This document shows positions 1 through 7,711 of a stretch of DNA of 64,000 bases, in pieces. Position 1 is the first letter of the stretch; the number at the start of each line of letters is the position of its first letter. Under the pieces are notes generated by a model, which did not search any database, was not told the origin of the DNA, and saw only the letters and a list, made by a program, of their open reading frames with translations. The stretch is taken from NCBI RefSeq assembly GCF_002243045.1, contig NZ_MBKP01000019.1, positions 1-64,000 of the forward strand, written 5' to 3'. Made by a program: the position numbers and the translations under genes. This DNA is from Methanolobus psychrotolerans. GTDB taxonomy: Archaea; Halobacteriota; Methanosarcinia; Methanosarcinales; Methanosarcinaceae.

Positions 1-666
1 GATGGAACAACTACAATGGAAGTGCTTGATCATCTGTTCGAGCAGGAGAGAAAACACAGGGAAGCTGTTGCAATTGAGAGAAGGACAAGGTTTGCTGTAT
101 TCCCTGTGAGAAAAACACTTCAGGAGTTTGATCTTGAGTTCCAGCCATCAATTGAAAAGAAGGTTATTGAGGATCTGGCTACTCTGAGATTTGTCCATAA
201 TGCAGAGAATGTTGTACTGCTTGGTCCTCCGGGAGTGGGAAAAACACATCTTGCAATTGCTCTGGGAATGGAGAGTACAAAAGCAGGATTATCTGTTTAT
301 TTCATCAATGCAGGAAATCTTATTGAGAGACTGAAAAAAGCAAACCGAGAGGGAGTTCTTGAGAAGAAGCTCAGGGACCTTACCAGGCATAAGCTGCTGA
401 TCATTGATGAAATGGGTTATCTCCCATTTGATGAGGAAGGGGCTCATTGTTTCTTCCAGCTGATCTCTAAACGTTATGAAAAGAGCTCTATTATGTTTAC
501 GTCGAATAAATCGTATGGTCAGTGGGGAGAGATATTCCAGGACAATGTTATTGCTTCTGCTGTTCTTGACAGGATATTACATCACTGCACTACGATCAAT
601 ATCAAAGGGGAGAGTTACAGGCTCAAGGACAGAAGGAAACTGGGATTGCAGAGTGGAAAACTGTAA
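1..666 (+). CDS. istB: IS21-family transposition helper ATPase IstB (5' end outside window)
   Basis: AAA+ ATPase that assists the IstA transposase of IS21-family elements in target selection. The frame is open from base 1, so the N-terminus (roughly 30 residues compared with the usual 250-aa family length) lies outside the window. Visible motifs are Walker A GPPGVGKTH, the DnaC/IstB-like stretch LLIIDEMGYLPFD (Walker B) and a sensor-type FTSNKSYGQWGEIF segment. The C-terminus RLKDRRKLGLQSGKL is typical of IstB. No internal stop is seen, so the gene may be intact. IstA should lie just upstream, outside the window. Confidence 0.93.
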   Translation, partial: DGTTTMEVLDHLFEQERKHREAVAIERRTRFAVFPVRKTLQEFDLEFQPSIEKKVIEDLATLRFVHNAENVVLLGPPGVGKTHLAIALGMESTKAGLSVYFINAGNLIERLKKANREGVLEKKLRDLTRHKLLIIDEMGYLPFDEEGAHCFFQLISKRYEKSSIMFTSNKSYGQWGEIFQDNVIASAVLDRILHHCTTINIKGESYRLKDRRKLGLQSGKL

Positions 667-760
667 GATTTAATTAAGTATGTGGGGGGGGGTAATTTTA
701 TATCTTAAGGTGGGGAATTTTAGACCGACGAAAGTGGGGAAAAGTAAACCGCCATTGACA
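1..760 (+). mobile_element. IS21-family element, right-hand part
   Basis: After the istB stop, 680-760 holds three spaced copies of a GTGGGG(A/G)A-type motif followed by T- or A-rich bases (about 683-700, 710-723 and 732-748). This is the kind of repeated terminal transposase-binding array found at IS21 ends. The element appears to end near 760 in ATTGACA, giving the expected CA terminus. From 761 on, the minus strand reads as an IS66 transposase, so this element inserted into an older one. The left end is outside the window, so target duplication cannot be tested here. Confidence 0.75.
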
Positions 761-1129
761 TGTTGTACAGTTTCCAAAAATCATGTGTTACAACACCAGT
801 GTAACAAGGTAGAATTCCCATCGCATCCATTGCATCTGAACCTCCTTTTCTATCTGCGAAATAATTAATCATTCATTCTTAAAAGTACCGGGATGAACAT
901 TTTACCCACCTGCAGATCTATCGCTCTTTTTCTCTGGCTCTGACCTGTGGTTTTTCCGTGCATAAAAATCAGTAGAAGGTGGTTTGCTGCTATTGCGACC
1001 ATTCTTATCAAGCATCTCTTCCAAGTGCCTGACACGTTCTTCAAGCTGTGCAATTTAGAGAGTTTGCCGTTCAATTATTCCAAGCAATCGAGTTACAAGT
1101 TCTACTACTGCTTTCGGGACCAGCTTCAT
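761..1129 (-). pseudogene. IS66-family transposase remnant, truncated by the IS21 element
   Basis: The minus strand starts at 1129 with MKLVPKAVVELVTRLLG, has an in-frame TAA at 1055-1057, and continues with IAQLEERVRHLEEML and NGRNSSKPPSTD, the conserved IS66 N-terminal region. It then meets TAA at 902-904. After a deletion of the central part the frame resumes around 850-761 with AMDAMGILPCYTGVV and HDFWKLYN, the start of the IS66 catalytic domain, and breaks off exactly where the IS21 right end begins. Nonsense codon, internal deletion and insertion make it a clear pseudogene. The extent of the missing middle is inferred from the family. Confidence 0.85.
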
Positions 1130-1263
1130 ATTTCTTCGCAATCTATAGAAATATCCTCGGATCAAAAGAACTTTTATTCGGGATTTTATAATGAGTTTAT
1201 GGTATATTGATTCTTGCATTATTATGGAGCGTATGGATGAATTGTTACAAATTAAATTACAGC

Positions 1264-1500
1264 TCACTTTTCATTTTCCAGTGTTTCTTCTTTTTTCACT
1301 CTGGTAAAGACATAAAGCATTGCCAGTATGAGAGGTAATCCAATCCCCACCAACAATGCACTGTATCCATTTTCAGATGCATCGAATCTATTGGTCTTGA
1401 ACAATTCGGTCTCAGTTTCAGAAACTGCTCCTGAGAAGAGAAACAATAGCAATATTGTCAACAAAGTGATACCAGTTATAAGGTACCGATTATATTTCAT
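1264..1500 (-). CDS. Small membrane protein of unknown function
   Basis: A 78-aa product when started at the ATG at 1500; a TTG three codons upstream also exists. It has an N-terminal hydrophobic segment (about residues 6-24) that could be a signal anchor, a short polar loop rich in Glu and Thr, a second hydrophobic segment (about residues 48-65) and a charged KKEETLENEK tail. No family is recognised. The two-helix layout and distinct charge pattern favour a real gene over a chance frame, but only moderately. It lies between IS debris and rnpB. Confidence 0.5.
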   Translation of the reverse strand: MKYNRYLITGITLLTILLLFLFSGAVSETETELFKTNRFDASENGYSALLVGIGLPLILAMLYVFTRVKKEETLENEK

Positions 1501-1653
1501 ACCAACCAATTAGAGTTTTCACTGTTTGTTTATAAATGTTGTGATAGATCCCTAATTATTTTCGATACATGTCTTATTTTTAAAAGCTATTAGAAATTAC
1601 AATTGCTTATGAATTTAAAAAGACTGCATAAATAGGTCTGCTTTTTAATCATA

Positions 1654-1663
1654 AGATATATAT
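1654..1663 (+). promoter_or_regulatory. TATA box for rnpB
   Basis: An AGATATATAT run sits about 25 nt before the predicted 5' end of the RNase P RNA, the standard archaeal TATA spacing. The surrounding region is AT-rich and has no competing gene. Confidence 0.55.
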
Positions 1664-1682
1664 CACTTAATATCCTGTCTGT

Positions 1683-2069
1683 GCCTGAGAGAGGAAGGAC
1701 GGCCGCCGGGTCATTTGACCTGAGGAAAGTCTCCCCACCTTCTAAACACACGAATGCCTGTAAAGGGCATCGGGCGAGAGCCCGGGCAGTTGCTTTGCAA
1801 CTCAAGCAGTTTTCTGCATGCTGGCACAGAAACGATACCGCACTATGTTAATGCTGTGATGCTGAAAAGCTGAGGTCGCATGGATCGCGGATGGAACGGC
1901 GAATCCTCGTGGGTGCAAGTCAGGAGTAGGGGGCAATGGTTGTTTAGACCATTCCCGAAGTTTGTGGACGCGTAGCCGAATGCCGTCAATGCAGCTCTTA
2001 AGGAGCGCATCATCCTGCCAGGCGGGATGGTTGTATTGCATCAACAGAAGGGAGCTTACTCTCCTCACT
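1683..2069 (+). ncRNA. rnpB: RNase P RNA
   Basis: Catalytic RNA that trims 5' leaders from pre-tRNAs. It shows the universal core: GAGGAAAGTCTCCCCAC (conserved region I) at about 1722-1738, ACAGAAACGATACC (about 1826-1839) and GGGTGCAAGTCAGGAGTAGGG-like helices near 1910. The ends pair as P1: TGAGAGAG at 1686-1693 with CTCT-C-CTCA at 2059-2067, leaving one bulged C. The length of about 387 nt fits an archaeal type A RNA. The proteins Rnp2 and Rnp3 are encoded at 54.6-55.7 kb. The exact ends are estimates. Confidence 0.92.
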
Positions 2070-2079
2070 CAACAAATTA

Positions 2080-3219
2080 TTATTTAAGGAGCCAGTTGGG
2101 CTTAAAATTGAATATAAGCCATTTAACAAGGTCCTTATATGTCCTCTTAAAGGTGACAACCTCAAGGAACGTGTCGAGGATATCCGTTTCATTTATAAAT
2201 GCATTGAAAGACCTTTCAGGAAAGAAATGCATCATCTTTGCAAAGATAAGTGAATATTTCAGGTGCTCTCCGAATTCAGAATAGCATCTTTTCTCATAAT
2301 CTAAAAGCTTTTTAAGATCTGTTCCATTCACTACTTTCTCTGAGATTATCTCAGCTGCAAGTTGCCCTGATCTGATGGCATATGCCAGCCCTTCTCCTGT
2401 AAATGCATCAACGAATCCTGCTGCATCGCCGCTTAATATTATCCTTCCTTTTACCATTTTTCTTTTATGGCCGCCACATGGGATCACATGCCCATTGAGT
2501 TTGTGTTCTCCAGTGAACCCGTTAACTTTCAGATAATCCTGCATTGCCTTTTTTGGATATGGAAGATGTTTTGCCATCACACTGCCAGCCCCCACTGAGT
2601 AGTATCCTTTGTGTGGGAATACCCATCCGTATCCTACTCCTGATACACCAAAGTGCATTTCGATAGCATCCTTAATGTATTGGTCAATAACTTCATCATT
2701 TTCCTTAACTTCGGTGACAAGACAAACTCCGTATTCATTTTTGTTGTCATCTTTTCTGACCACCGTTTTAAGCTTACCCTGTGAACCGGTTGCAATTATC
2801 ACAAATCTGGCTTTATAGCGGTCTTTATCCGTTGTTACTGAAACGTGAGCATCGTTCTGAAATATATCCGTGACTTTTTCCCCATGATGAATTTCAATGC
2901 CTGTATCTTTTGCTTTTTCAAGCAGGTAATTATCAAATATACTTCTTGTTACGATTACAGAAAGCCGATGATCTTTGTAGTATTCTATACTTTTTCCCCG
3001 GAAGCGAACCCTTCCTCCAAAAATATTCTTTTCAATGATCTCTTCCGGTATTTCAAAATCAAGATAGGACATCGCATGTTCAGATAATGCTCCCCCACAT
3101 GGTTTGTATCGGGGAAACATCTTCTTTTCTATTATCAGAGTTTTAATTCCTTTTTTTCCTGCTATCCTTCCGGCAGACGAACCAGAAGGTCCGCCGCCAA
3201 TTATTATAAGGTCATACAT
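2080..3219 (-). CDS. Geranylgeranyl-reductase-family FAD oxidoreductase
   Basis: A 379-aa flavoprotein beginning MYDLIIIGGGPSGSSAG, a GxGxxG-type FAD-binding fold at the very N-terminus. PRYKPCGGAL (about residue 40) and GDAAGFVDAFTGEG (about residue 265) are hallmarks of the geranylgeranyl reductase family, which saturates isoprenoid chains of archaeal membrane lipids or quinone-like carriers. The ATG at 3219 was chosen because it starts the Rossmann fold and has GGTG 6 nt upstream; ATG 3231 and GTG 3240 are alternatives. It follows two DUF116 genes by 26 nt and is probably cotranscribed with them. The exact substrate cannot be told from sequence. Confidence 0.82.
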   Translation of the reverse strand: MYDLIIIGGGPSGSSAGRIAGKKGIKTLIIEKKMFPRYKPCGGALSEHAMSYLDFEIPEEIIEKNIFGGRVRFRGKSIEYYKDHRLSVIVTRSIFDNYLLEKAKDTGIEIHHGEKVTDIFQNDAHVSVTTDKDRYKARFVIIATGSQGKLKTVVRKDDNKNEYGVCLVTEVKENDEVIDQYIKDAIEMHFGVSGVGYGWVFPHKGYYSVGAGSVMAKHLPYPKKAMQDYLKVNGFTGEHKLNGHVIPCGGHKRKMVKGRIILSGDAAGFVDAFTGEGLAYAIRSGQLAAEIISEKVVNGTDLKKLLDYEKRCYSEFGEHLKYSLIFAKMMHFFPERSFNAFINETDILDTFLEVVTFKRTYKDLVKWLIFNFKPNWLLK

Positions 3220-3245
3220 CTGCTGCACCATCTCTCTCACATGGT

Positions 3246-3866
3246 TTAATTAGAAAACATATTCAACGTATCAATTACCATCCCATAATCAACTTCAGTA
3301 TTAAAACATCCGTCATTGAGCATAGGAATACCATAGGTAACGATCTCTTTGCCTTTAAGACCCATCATTACCTTGTTCAGTTCATAATCGCAGGCTATCA
3401 GCAAAGCTGCATCATAGTTTTTTTCCCTTAGGACATGCTTTACAAATGAAGAGCCGGTTACAATGTACAGATCATAACCATATTTTATGGCATCTCCCTT
3501 AAGTTTGCCAAAAATGCATTTGCCACAGGAAACACACTGAATCCCTGTTTTTGTTGAGGATGCGGGGCATTCCATGGAGCGCATACAATGGGGAGCTATT
3601 ATCATGCGCCTTTTAGATTTTCTGAAGCTGTTCCTGTTTGATATGTTCTTCAGGGATACCATCCATTTGTCAAGTATTCGCGGGTCTGATAATTTATAAA
3701 AGAAATATTTTAAAGGCATGTAGAAAAAGTCCAATATTCCGGCGAAAAACCCTGCAAGCCAGACATGTCTTTTAAGGCTGACACGACTTACGATCAATGC
3801 AATAGCTGCCAGCAAGACAGAAAGTACGAAGACTATAGTAATTAATTCCCCAATTATTTTATACAT
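3246..3866 (-). CDS. DUF116 family membrane protein (copy 2)
   Basis: A 206-aa protein with an N-terminal transmembrane segment (about residues 8-28), a second hydrophobic stretch and then a Cys-rich domain: HCMRSMECP, QCVSCGKCIFG and later ACDYELN. These spaced cysteines suggest metal or Fe-S binding. It ends with NDGCFNTEVD, matching DGCYNTKVD of the upstream paralogue. The biochemical function of DUF116 is not established. The start ATG overlaps the end of the upstream copy by 8 nt, so translation is probably coupled. Confidence 0.8.
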   Translation of the reverse strand: MYKIIGELITIVFVLSVLLAAIALIVSRVSLKRHVWLAGFFAGILDFFYMPLKYFFYKLSDPRILDKWMVSLKNISNRNSFRKSKRRMIIAPHCMRSMECPASSTKTGIQCVSCGKCIFGKLKGDAIKYGYDLYIVTGSSFVKHVLREKNYDAALLIACDYELNKVMMGLKGKEIVTYGIPMLNDGCFNTEVDYGMVIDTLNMFSN

Positions 3867-4497
3867 CGCACTCCTCCATTTTTCTGATCACTTCCTCAAC
3901 GTCTACTTTTGTATTATAGCATCCGTCCTGTAAAAGTGAAACACCCTGTACTATCATAAAAGGAGATGCTCCCTGCATGGATTCTGCAAGTTCCGGATAA
4001 CATGCTACCCCTATACAGCTCTCAGGCCGGCGGGCTTTGATGATTTTCTTAACAAAGCTCCCACCTGGGATAACATAAACCTCAAAACCCCTTTCTTCAG
4101 CAGCTTTGCATATAGTCCCAATATCACAAAGACCGCATTTCTTACACTCGTACCCCATCAAAGGGTCGCAACGGGCTTTACAATTAGGATGCCTCAGGCA
4201 CTGTGGCAGGAATATGACTCTTCCATTCCTGATTTTTCTGAAACTTTCAAGCATGACTGCATTGCGGACCTCTACCAGGATCTCATCAACCAGGGTGTCC
4301 TTGATGCCGAATATTCTGCATATCCATTTTGCAGGTCCGTAGAACAGGTAAAGGATGAACAGAACAAAATTAGGGAACAGTACCTTGTGTTTCTTGAAAC
4401 TGTAGGCTCCAAGCAGTAACGCTATTCCAAGCACAACCAGTGTGGCTACAGCAAGTATAACGAATATTTTGCCCAGTAATTCATAAGGGATTTGCAT
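3859..4497 (-). CDS. DUF116 family membrane protein (copy 1)
   Basis: A 212-aa paralogue of the next gene. It has an N-terminal hydrophobic helix (about residues 10-30), a second hydrophobic segment near 43-60, and a C-terminal domain with CLRHPNCKARC, YECKKCGLC, GGSFVKK and DGCYNTKVD. Conserved cysteines again suggest a metal centre. It is the first gene of a minus-strand run of copy 1, copy 2 and the reductase-family flavoprotein. The tandem copies probably arose by duplication; a heteromeric partner role is inference. Confidence 0.8.
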   Translation of the reverse strand: MQIPYELLGKIFVILAVATLVVLGIALLLGAYSFKKHKVLFPNFVLFILYLFYGPAKWICRIFGIKDTLVDEILVEVRNAVMLESFRKIRNGRVIFLPQCLRHPNCKARCDPLMGYECKKCGLCDIGTICKAAEERGFEVYVIPGGSFVKKIIKARRPESCIGVACYPELAESMQGASPFMIVQGVSLLQDGCYNTKVDVEEVIRKMEECDV

Positions 4498-4568
4498 GAG
4501 GAAAGTAAATTGTACTAATAGGTATATTCAGTTTGCCCTGAAAATAAAGAAAAAAGAGAGTGATCAGA

Positions 4569-5816
4569 TCACTCTGCCGGTGTGTCGCTAAGATCGATCC
4601 CCATTGCTTCTGCAGTCAGTACAATGACATCTTCGACCTCAAGCTCCTTTGCACCAATTGCATCCCTTCCGTCACTGAGGTTCCTCTTACAGAACGGGCA
4701 GGCACTTGAAAGGATGTCTGCACTTGTTGCAAGAGCGTCTTCAACACGTGTTGAGGCAACGCCGAGTGCAAGGTCTGGGATACCTGCTTTTACACCACCA
4801 CCTGCTCCACAGCAACGCTGGTTCTCTTCGATCCTTTCCATTTCAATGAACTCGATACCAGGAATTGCTTCAAGAACAGCTCTTGGTGGCTCGAATACAC
4901 CGACGTGACGTCCAAGGTGGCACGGGTCATGGTACGTGACTTTCTTGTTAATGGACTTCTCCCATTTTATCTTGTCCTGTTCGATTAGGTCCTGCAGGAA
5001 TTCTGTAATGTGGACTACCTTAAATGGAAGTTCCTTACCTGTGAGCCTTGGCCAGTCGATTTTTGAAGCTCTGTAACATCCTGCACAGGCATAGAGCACT
5101 ATTTTTGCACCTTTTGCTTTGATGTTATCGATGTTCTTCTGTGCATTTATCTTTGCGATATCATTGATGTAATATTGTCCTGTCCTGATAAGTGCTGAAC
5201 CGCAGCAGATCTCATCTTCCCCAAGCATTGTGAACTTGATTCCAAGTTTGTTAAGTACACGTGCAGTTGCAAGTGCAAGTTTCCTCTGCCTGAGTTCTGC
5301 AGTACATCCACCAAAATAGAGTACTTCTGCCTTATCTTCTATCTTAATGTCTGATGGGAACCAGTTGGTCCTGTCTTTGTTGTCAGCCATGTACGGGTTC
5401 TTGTACTCACCAATGAGTTTAAGGAAAGCACCCTGCTTACCGTATGGGCCGTTCCCACGCTTCACGAGGTTTGCACGCATGGATTCCCAGAGTTCGACAG
5501 TGTTGATCGCGGATTCACAGACCGTGGCGCACATTCCACAGGTTGTACATCCGTACACATCATTCTTGAACTGCTCGATCTCCTCCTCCGGGATCTCCTT
5601 TGGGCCAAAAAGCTTTGCACGAAGTCCGTAGGACTTGTTCATATACTCTCTCCATCTGAGGATCTTATCCCTTGGTGCAAGTCCGGGATTCTTTCCGGAT
5701 GCGTCATATGTAGGACACCAGTCCACACATTCGCCGCAGCGGCTGCATGAATCCAGTTCCATAAGCTGGACTGCTGTAAAGTTCTCTGTATTAATGGAAG
5801 GTTCACGTTTTGCCAT
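4569..5816 (-). CDS. hdrD: CoB-CoM heterodisulfide reductase subunit D
   Basis: Catalytic subunit of the membrane heterodisulfide reductase, which reduces CoM-S-S-CoB with electrons from methanophenazine in the last step of methanogenesis. The 415-aa protein has two 4Fe-4S ferredoxin motifs, [11 protein letters not shown] (residues 24-34) and [11 protein letters not shown] (about 89-99). Two CCG domains follow, with cysteines near residues 168/203/243 and 298/334/373, the latter including RCCGAGGG and CPFC. The ATG at 5816 has GGAGGAG upstream and lies one base past the hdrE stop. HdrDE is characteristic of Methanosarcinales. Confidence 0.96.
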   Translation of the reverse strand: MAKREPSINTENFTAVQLMELDSCSRCGECVDWCPTYDASGKNPGLAPRDKILRWREYMNKSYGLRAKLFGPKEIPEEEIEQFKNDVYGCTTCGMCATVCESAINTVELWESMRANLVKRGNGPYGKQGAFLKLIGEYKNPYMADNKDRTNWFPSDIKIEDKAEVLYFGGCTAELRQRKLALATARVLNKLGIKFTMLGEDEICCGSALIRTGQYYINDIAKINAQKNIDNIKAKGAKIVLYACAGCYRASKIDWPRLTGKELPFKVVHITEFLQDLIEQDKIKWEKSINKKVTYHDPCHLGRHVGVFEPPRAVLEAIPGIEFIEMERIEENQRCCGAGGGVKAGIPDLALGVASTRVEDALATSADILSSACPFCKRNLSDGRDAIGAKELEVEDVIVLTAEAMGIDLSDTPAE

Positions 5817-5817
5817 T

Positions 5818-6612
5818 TTATTCTCCTCCCTTGTTTGCAAGGAGTGCGAGTGGTATTGCTATCATGTGTATATACTTGCTGAAAGGGATGTATGCGATAC
5901 AGAACAGCAGTGAGATAATTACGTGGAAGAGTGCCATGGGTGGTGCCCATTCAATAGGCATCTCAAATCCCCAGAATCTGCCGGTTCTGATCCCGTCTGC
6001 GACAAACCCTGAGATTGTGATTACGGTAAGTCCGATAAGAAGTACTGAATCGTATGCAATTGTGGCCTCTCTTGTCTTTGCGACAAAGAGTCTCCTGTAG
6101 ATCGCTATTATAATTCCTACAAGCAGTATGTAACTGAAGATGTCGTTTGGTACGGACAGGATCTCTCTGAATATCTCCGGGTTCATGAATTCAGGGAATG
6201 AGTGGATTCCTGCTTTTTCCCCTACCATGTGGATCATTTCCACGAGGAACATCATAAGGGACATTACAAAAAGAACCATCCAGCCAACAAAAATAGTGAA
6301 GTGCATAAACCATCGGAGAGGACTTCTTCTCAGGATCCTTCTCTGGAAAAGTATGTCAAGTATAAATGTTTCCAGAACGGATTGGTTGTGGACATGAGCA
6401 TGCTCGCTCATCTGGTACATGAGCATCTTAGGGAAGGCTAAAATGCTTTTTGAAGGTGCCTGCCCGTAGCCAGTGGAACCCATTCCCCACTTCTTTATGT
6501 TTATATACATTCCTATAATGAAAATACCAATGGACAGGTTTGCCATAATCATAACCTGCACAAATGTAAGTCTTAAGGCGTCAGTTACGCCTGCAAAATA
6601 CTCCATAGCCAT
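5818..6612 (-). CDS. hdrE: Heterodisulfide reductase cytochrome b subunit E
   Basis: The 264-aa membrane anchor carrying b-type haem that passes electrons from methanophenazine to HdrD. It has about five transmembrane helices, with histidines around them (for example EHAHVHNQ and [11 protein letters not shown]) as possible haem ligands. The ATG at 6612 was chosen because CAGGAG precedes it by 7 nt and the product starts MAMEYFAG as in the family; the frame stays open further upstream without homology. The stop is one nucleotide before hdrD, so the pair is coupled. An inverted repeat lies about 150 nt upstream. Confidence 0.95.
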   Translation of the reverse strand: MAMEYFAGVTDALRLTFVQVMIMANLSIGIFIIGMYINIKKWGMGSTGYGQAPSKSILAFPKMLMYQMSEHAHVHNQSVLETFILDILFQRRILRRSPLRWFMHFTIFVGWMVLFVMSLMMFLVEMIHMVGEKAGIHSFPEFMNPEIFREILSVPNDIFSYILLVGIIIAIYRRLFVAKTREATIAYDSVLLIGLTVITISGFVADGIRTGRFWGFEMPIEWAPPMALFHVIISLLFCIAYIPFSKYIHMIAIPLALLANKGGE

Positions 6613-6760
6613 ATAATTTTCTCCTGATACAATAATAAGCTTATAATTACTACAAGAACTGAGATTGTTTTTACTTATAAGTAACCGGTTTGGTTTGCAT
6701 GATTGTGGTGTCAATGATATTTAAAGATTTTCATCACGGAAACCTATATCGGGAGGCATG

Positions 6761-6787
6761 TTGTTGTGCTCAGATCCCACACAACAA
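6761..6787. promoter_or_regulatory. Inverted repeat between hdrE and trmJ-like gene
   Basis: TTGTTGTG at 6761-6768 is repeated as CACAACAA at 6780-6787, a perfect 8-bp inverted repeat with an 11-nt spacer. It lies in the 260-bp divergent region, 149 nt upstream of hdrE and 86 nt upstream of the methyltransferase gene. It could be an operator or part of a long hdrE leader. No function is demonstrated. Confidence 0.35.
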
Positions 6788-6872
6788 GTCATCATTGGCT
6801 AATTAACCTTATATGTCGTCACACGCTTAAGTAGTTCAAACCACAAAAGACATAATCGGTTGTATCATTCAT

Positions 6873-7595
6873 ATGGATGTCAGAGTAGTACTTGTTGAGC
6901 CCCTGTATCAGGGAAATGTCGGTTCTGTTGCAAGGGCAATGAAAAATTTTGGTTTTTCGGACCTTGTGCTTGTAAATCCATGTAAGCTTGAGTTAGAAGC
7001 AAGGGCAATGTCCTCGCATGCAAAGGATGTACTTGATAATGCGAGAATAGTTTCAACTTTAGAAGAGGCTATCGATGACTGCAGTATTATAATAGGTACT
7101 ACTGGTATAGCGGGTTCAAGATTTGACTTTCACTGGAGAGTTCCCGGATATTCTCCTGTAGAGGTGAAGGCACGTCTTACAGGTCTAAGTGGCAGGGTAG
7201 CAGTACTTTTCGGAAGGGAAGACCATGGTTTCAATAAAGAGGAACTGAAACTATGTGATCTCATAATGACAATTCCCACATCAGATGTCTATCCTGTCAT
7301 GAATCTATCCCATGCAGTGGCTGTTGTCCTTTATGAGTTCAGTGACCTCAAAGGTGGTGATGCACCTCTGGCAGATTCCCTTGACATGAGGCTACTGTAT
7401 GAGCATCTTTCAGAGCTGATTGATGATATTGATTACCCGGTGCACAAAAGGGAAAAGACCAAACTGATGCTCAAGAGAATATTCGGAAGAGCATGCCTGC
7501 TTTCCCGTGAAGTTCATACACTTCATGGTATCCTGCGAAAGGTCCAGAGACGTTATGATAACGAATGTGAGCAGGATGACAAATATCATATATAA
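6873..7595 (+). CDS. trmJ: SPOUT/TrmH-type RNA 2'-O-methyltransferase, TrmJ-like
   Basis: A 240-aa SPOUT-superfamily enzyme. The three signature motifs are GNVGSVARAMKNFGF (about residues 13-27), LFGREDHG (about 111-118) and MNLSHAVAVVLYE (about 142-154), which form the knotted AdoMet site. TrmJ methylates the 2'-OH of tRNA position 32 in archaea and bacteria. The C-terminal 80 residues match the TrmJ helical extension. The exact substrate is by family assignment. Confidence 0.82.
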   Translation: MDVRVVLVEPLYQGNVGSVARAMKNFGFSDLVLVNPCKLELEARAMSSHAKDVLDNARIVSTLEEAIDDCSIIIGTTGIAGSRFDFHWRVPGYSPVEVKARLTGLSGRVAVLFGREDHGFNKEELKLCDLIMTIPTSDVYPVMNLSHAVAVVLYEFSDLKGGDAPLADSLDMRLLYEHLSELIDDIDYPVHKREKTKLMLKRIFGRACLLSREVHTLHGILRKVQRRYDNECEQDDKYHI

Positions 7596-7597
7596 TA

Positions 7598-7636
7598 GCA
7601 TATAATAATTGCATATAATAATAGCATATAAGAGAT
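7598..7636. repeat. Three 13-bp tandem repeats upstream of mcm
   Basis: GCATATAATAATT (7598-7610), GCATATAATAATA (7611-7623) and GCATATAAGAGAT (7624-7636) follow each other exactly every 13 bp, beginning just after the trmJ-like stop. A weaker relative precedes them. The repeated CATATAA cores resemble TATA boxes and lie 75-115 nt before the mcm start, so this may be a multi-TATA or regulator-binding array, or simple low-complexity sequence. Confidence 0.6.
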
Positions 7637-7711
7637 GTTTCGAAATGTTCATATCATTTGAATGCTATGTTGGATTCCCTAAATGATTTTTAACTAATTA
7701 TCTGTGTAAAC

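Noticed and set aside
1590..2068. Two open frames on the minus strand across the RNase P RNA
   Set aside because: They lie antisense to a clear structured RNA with conserved core sequences and have no recognisable product.
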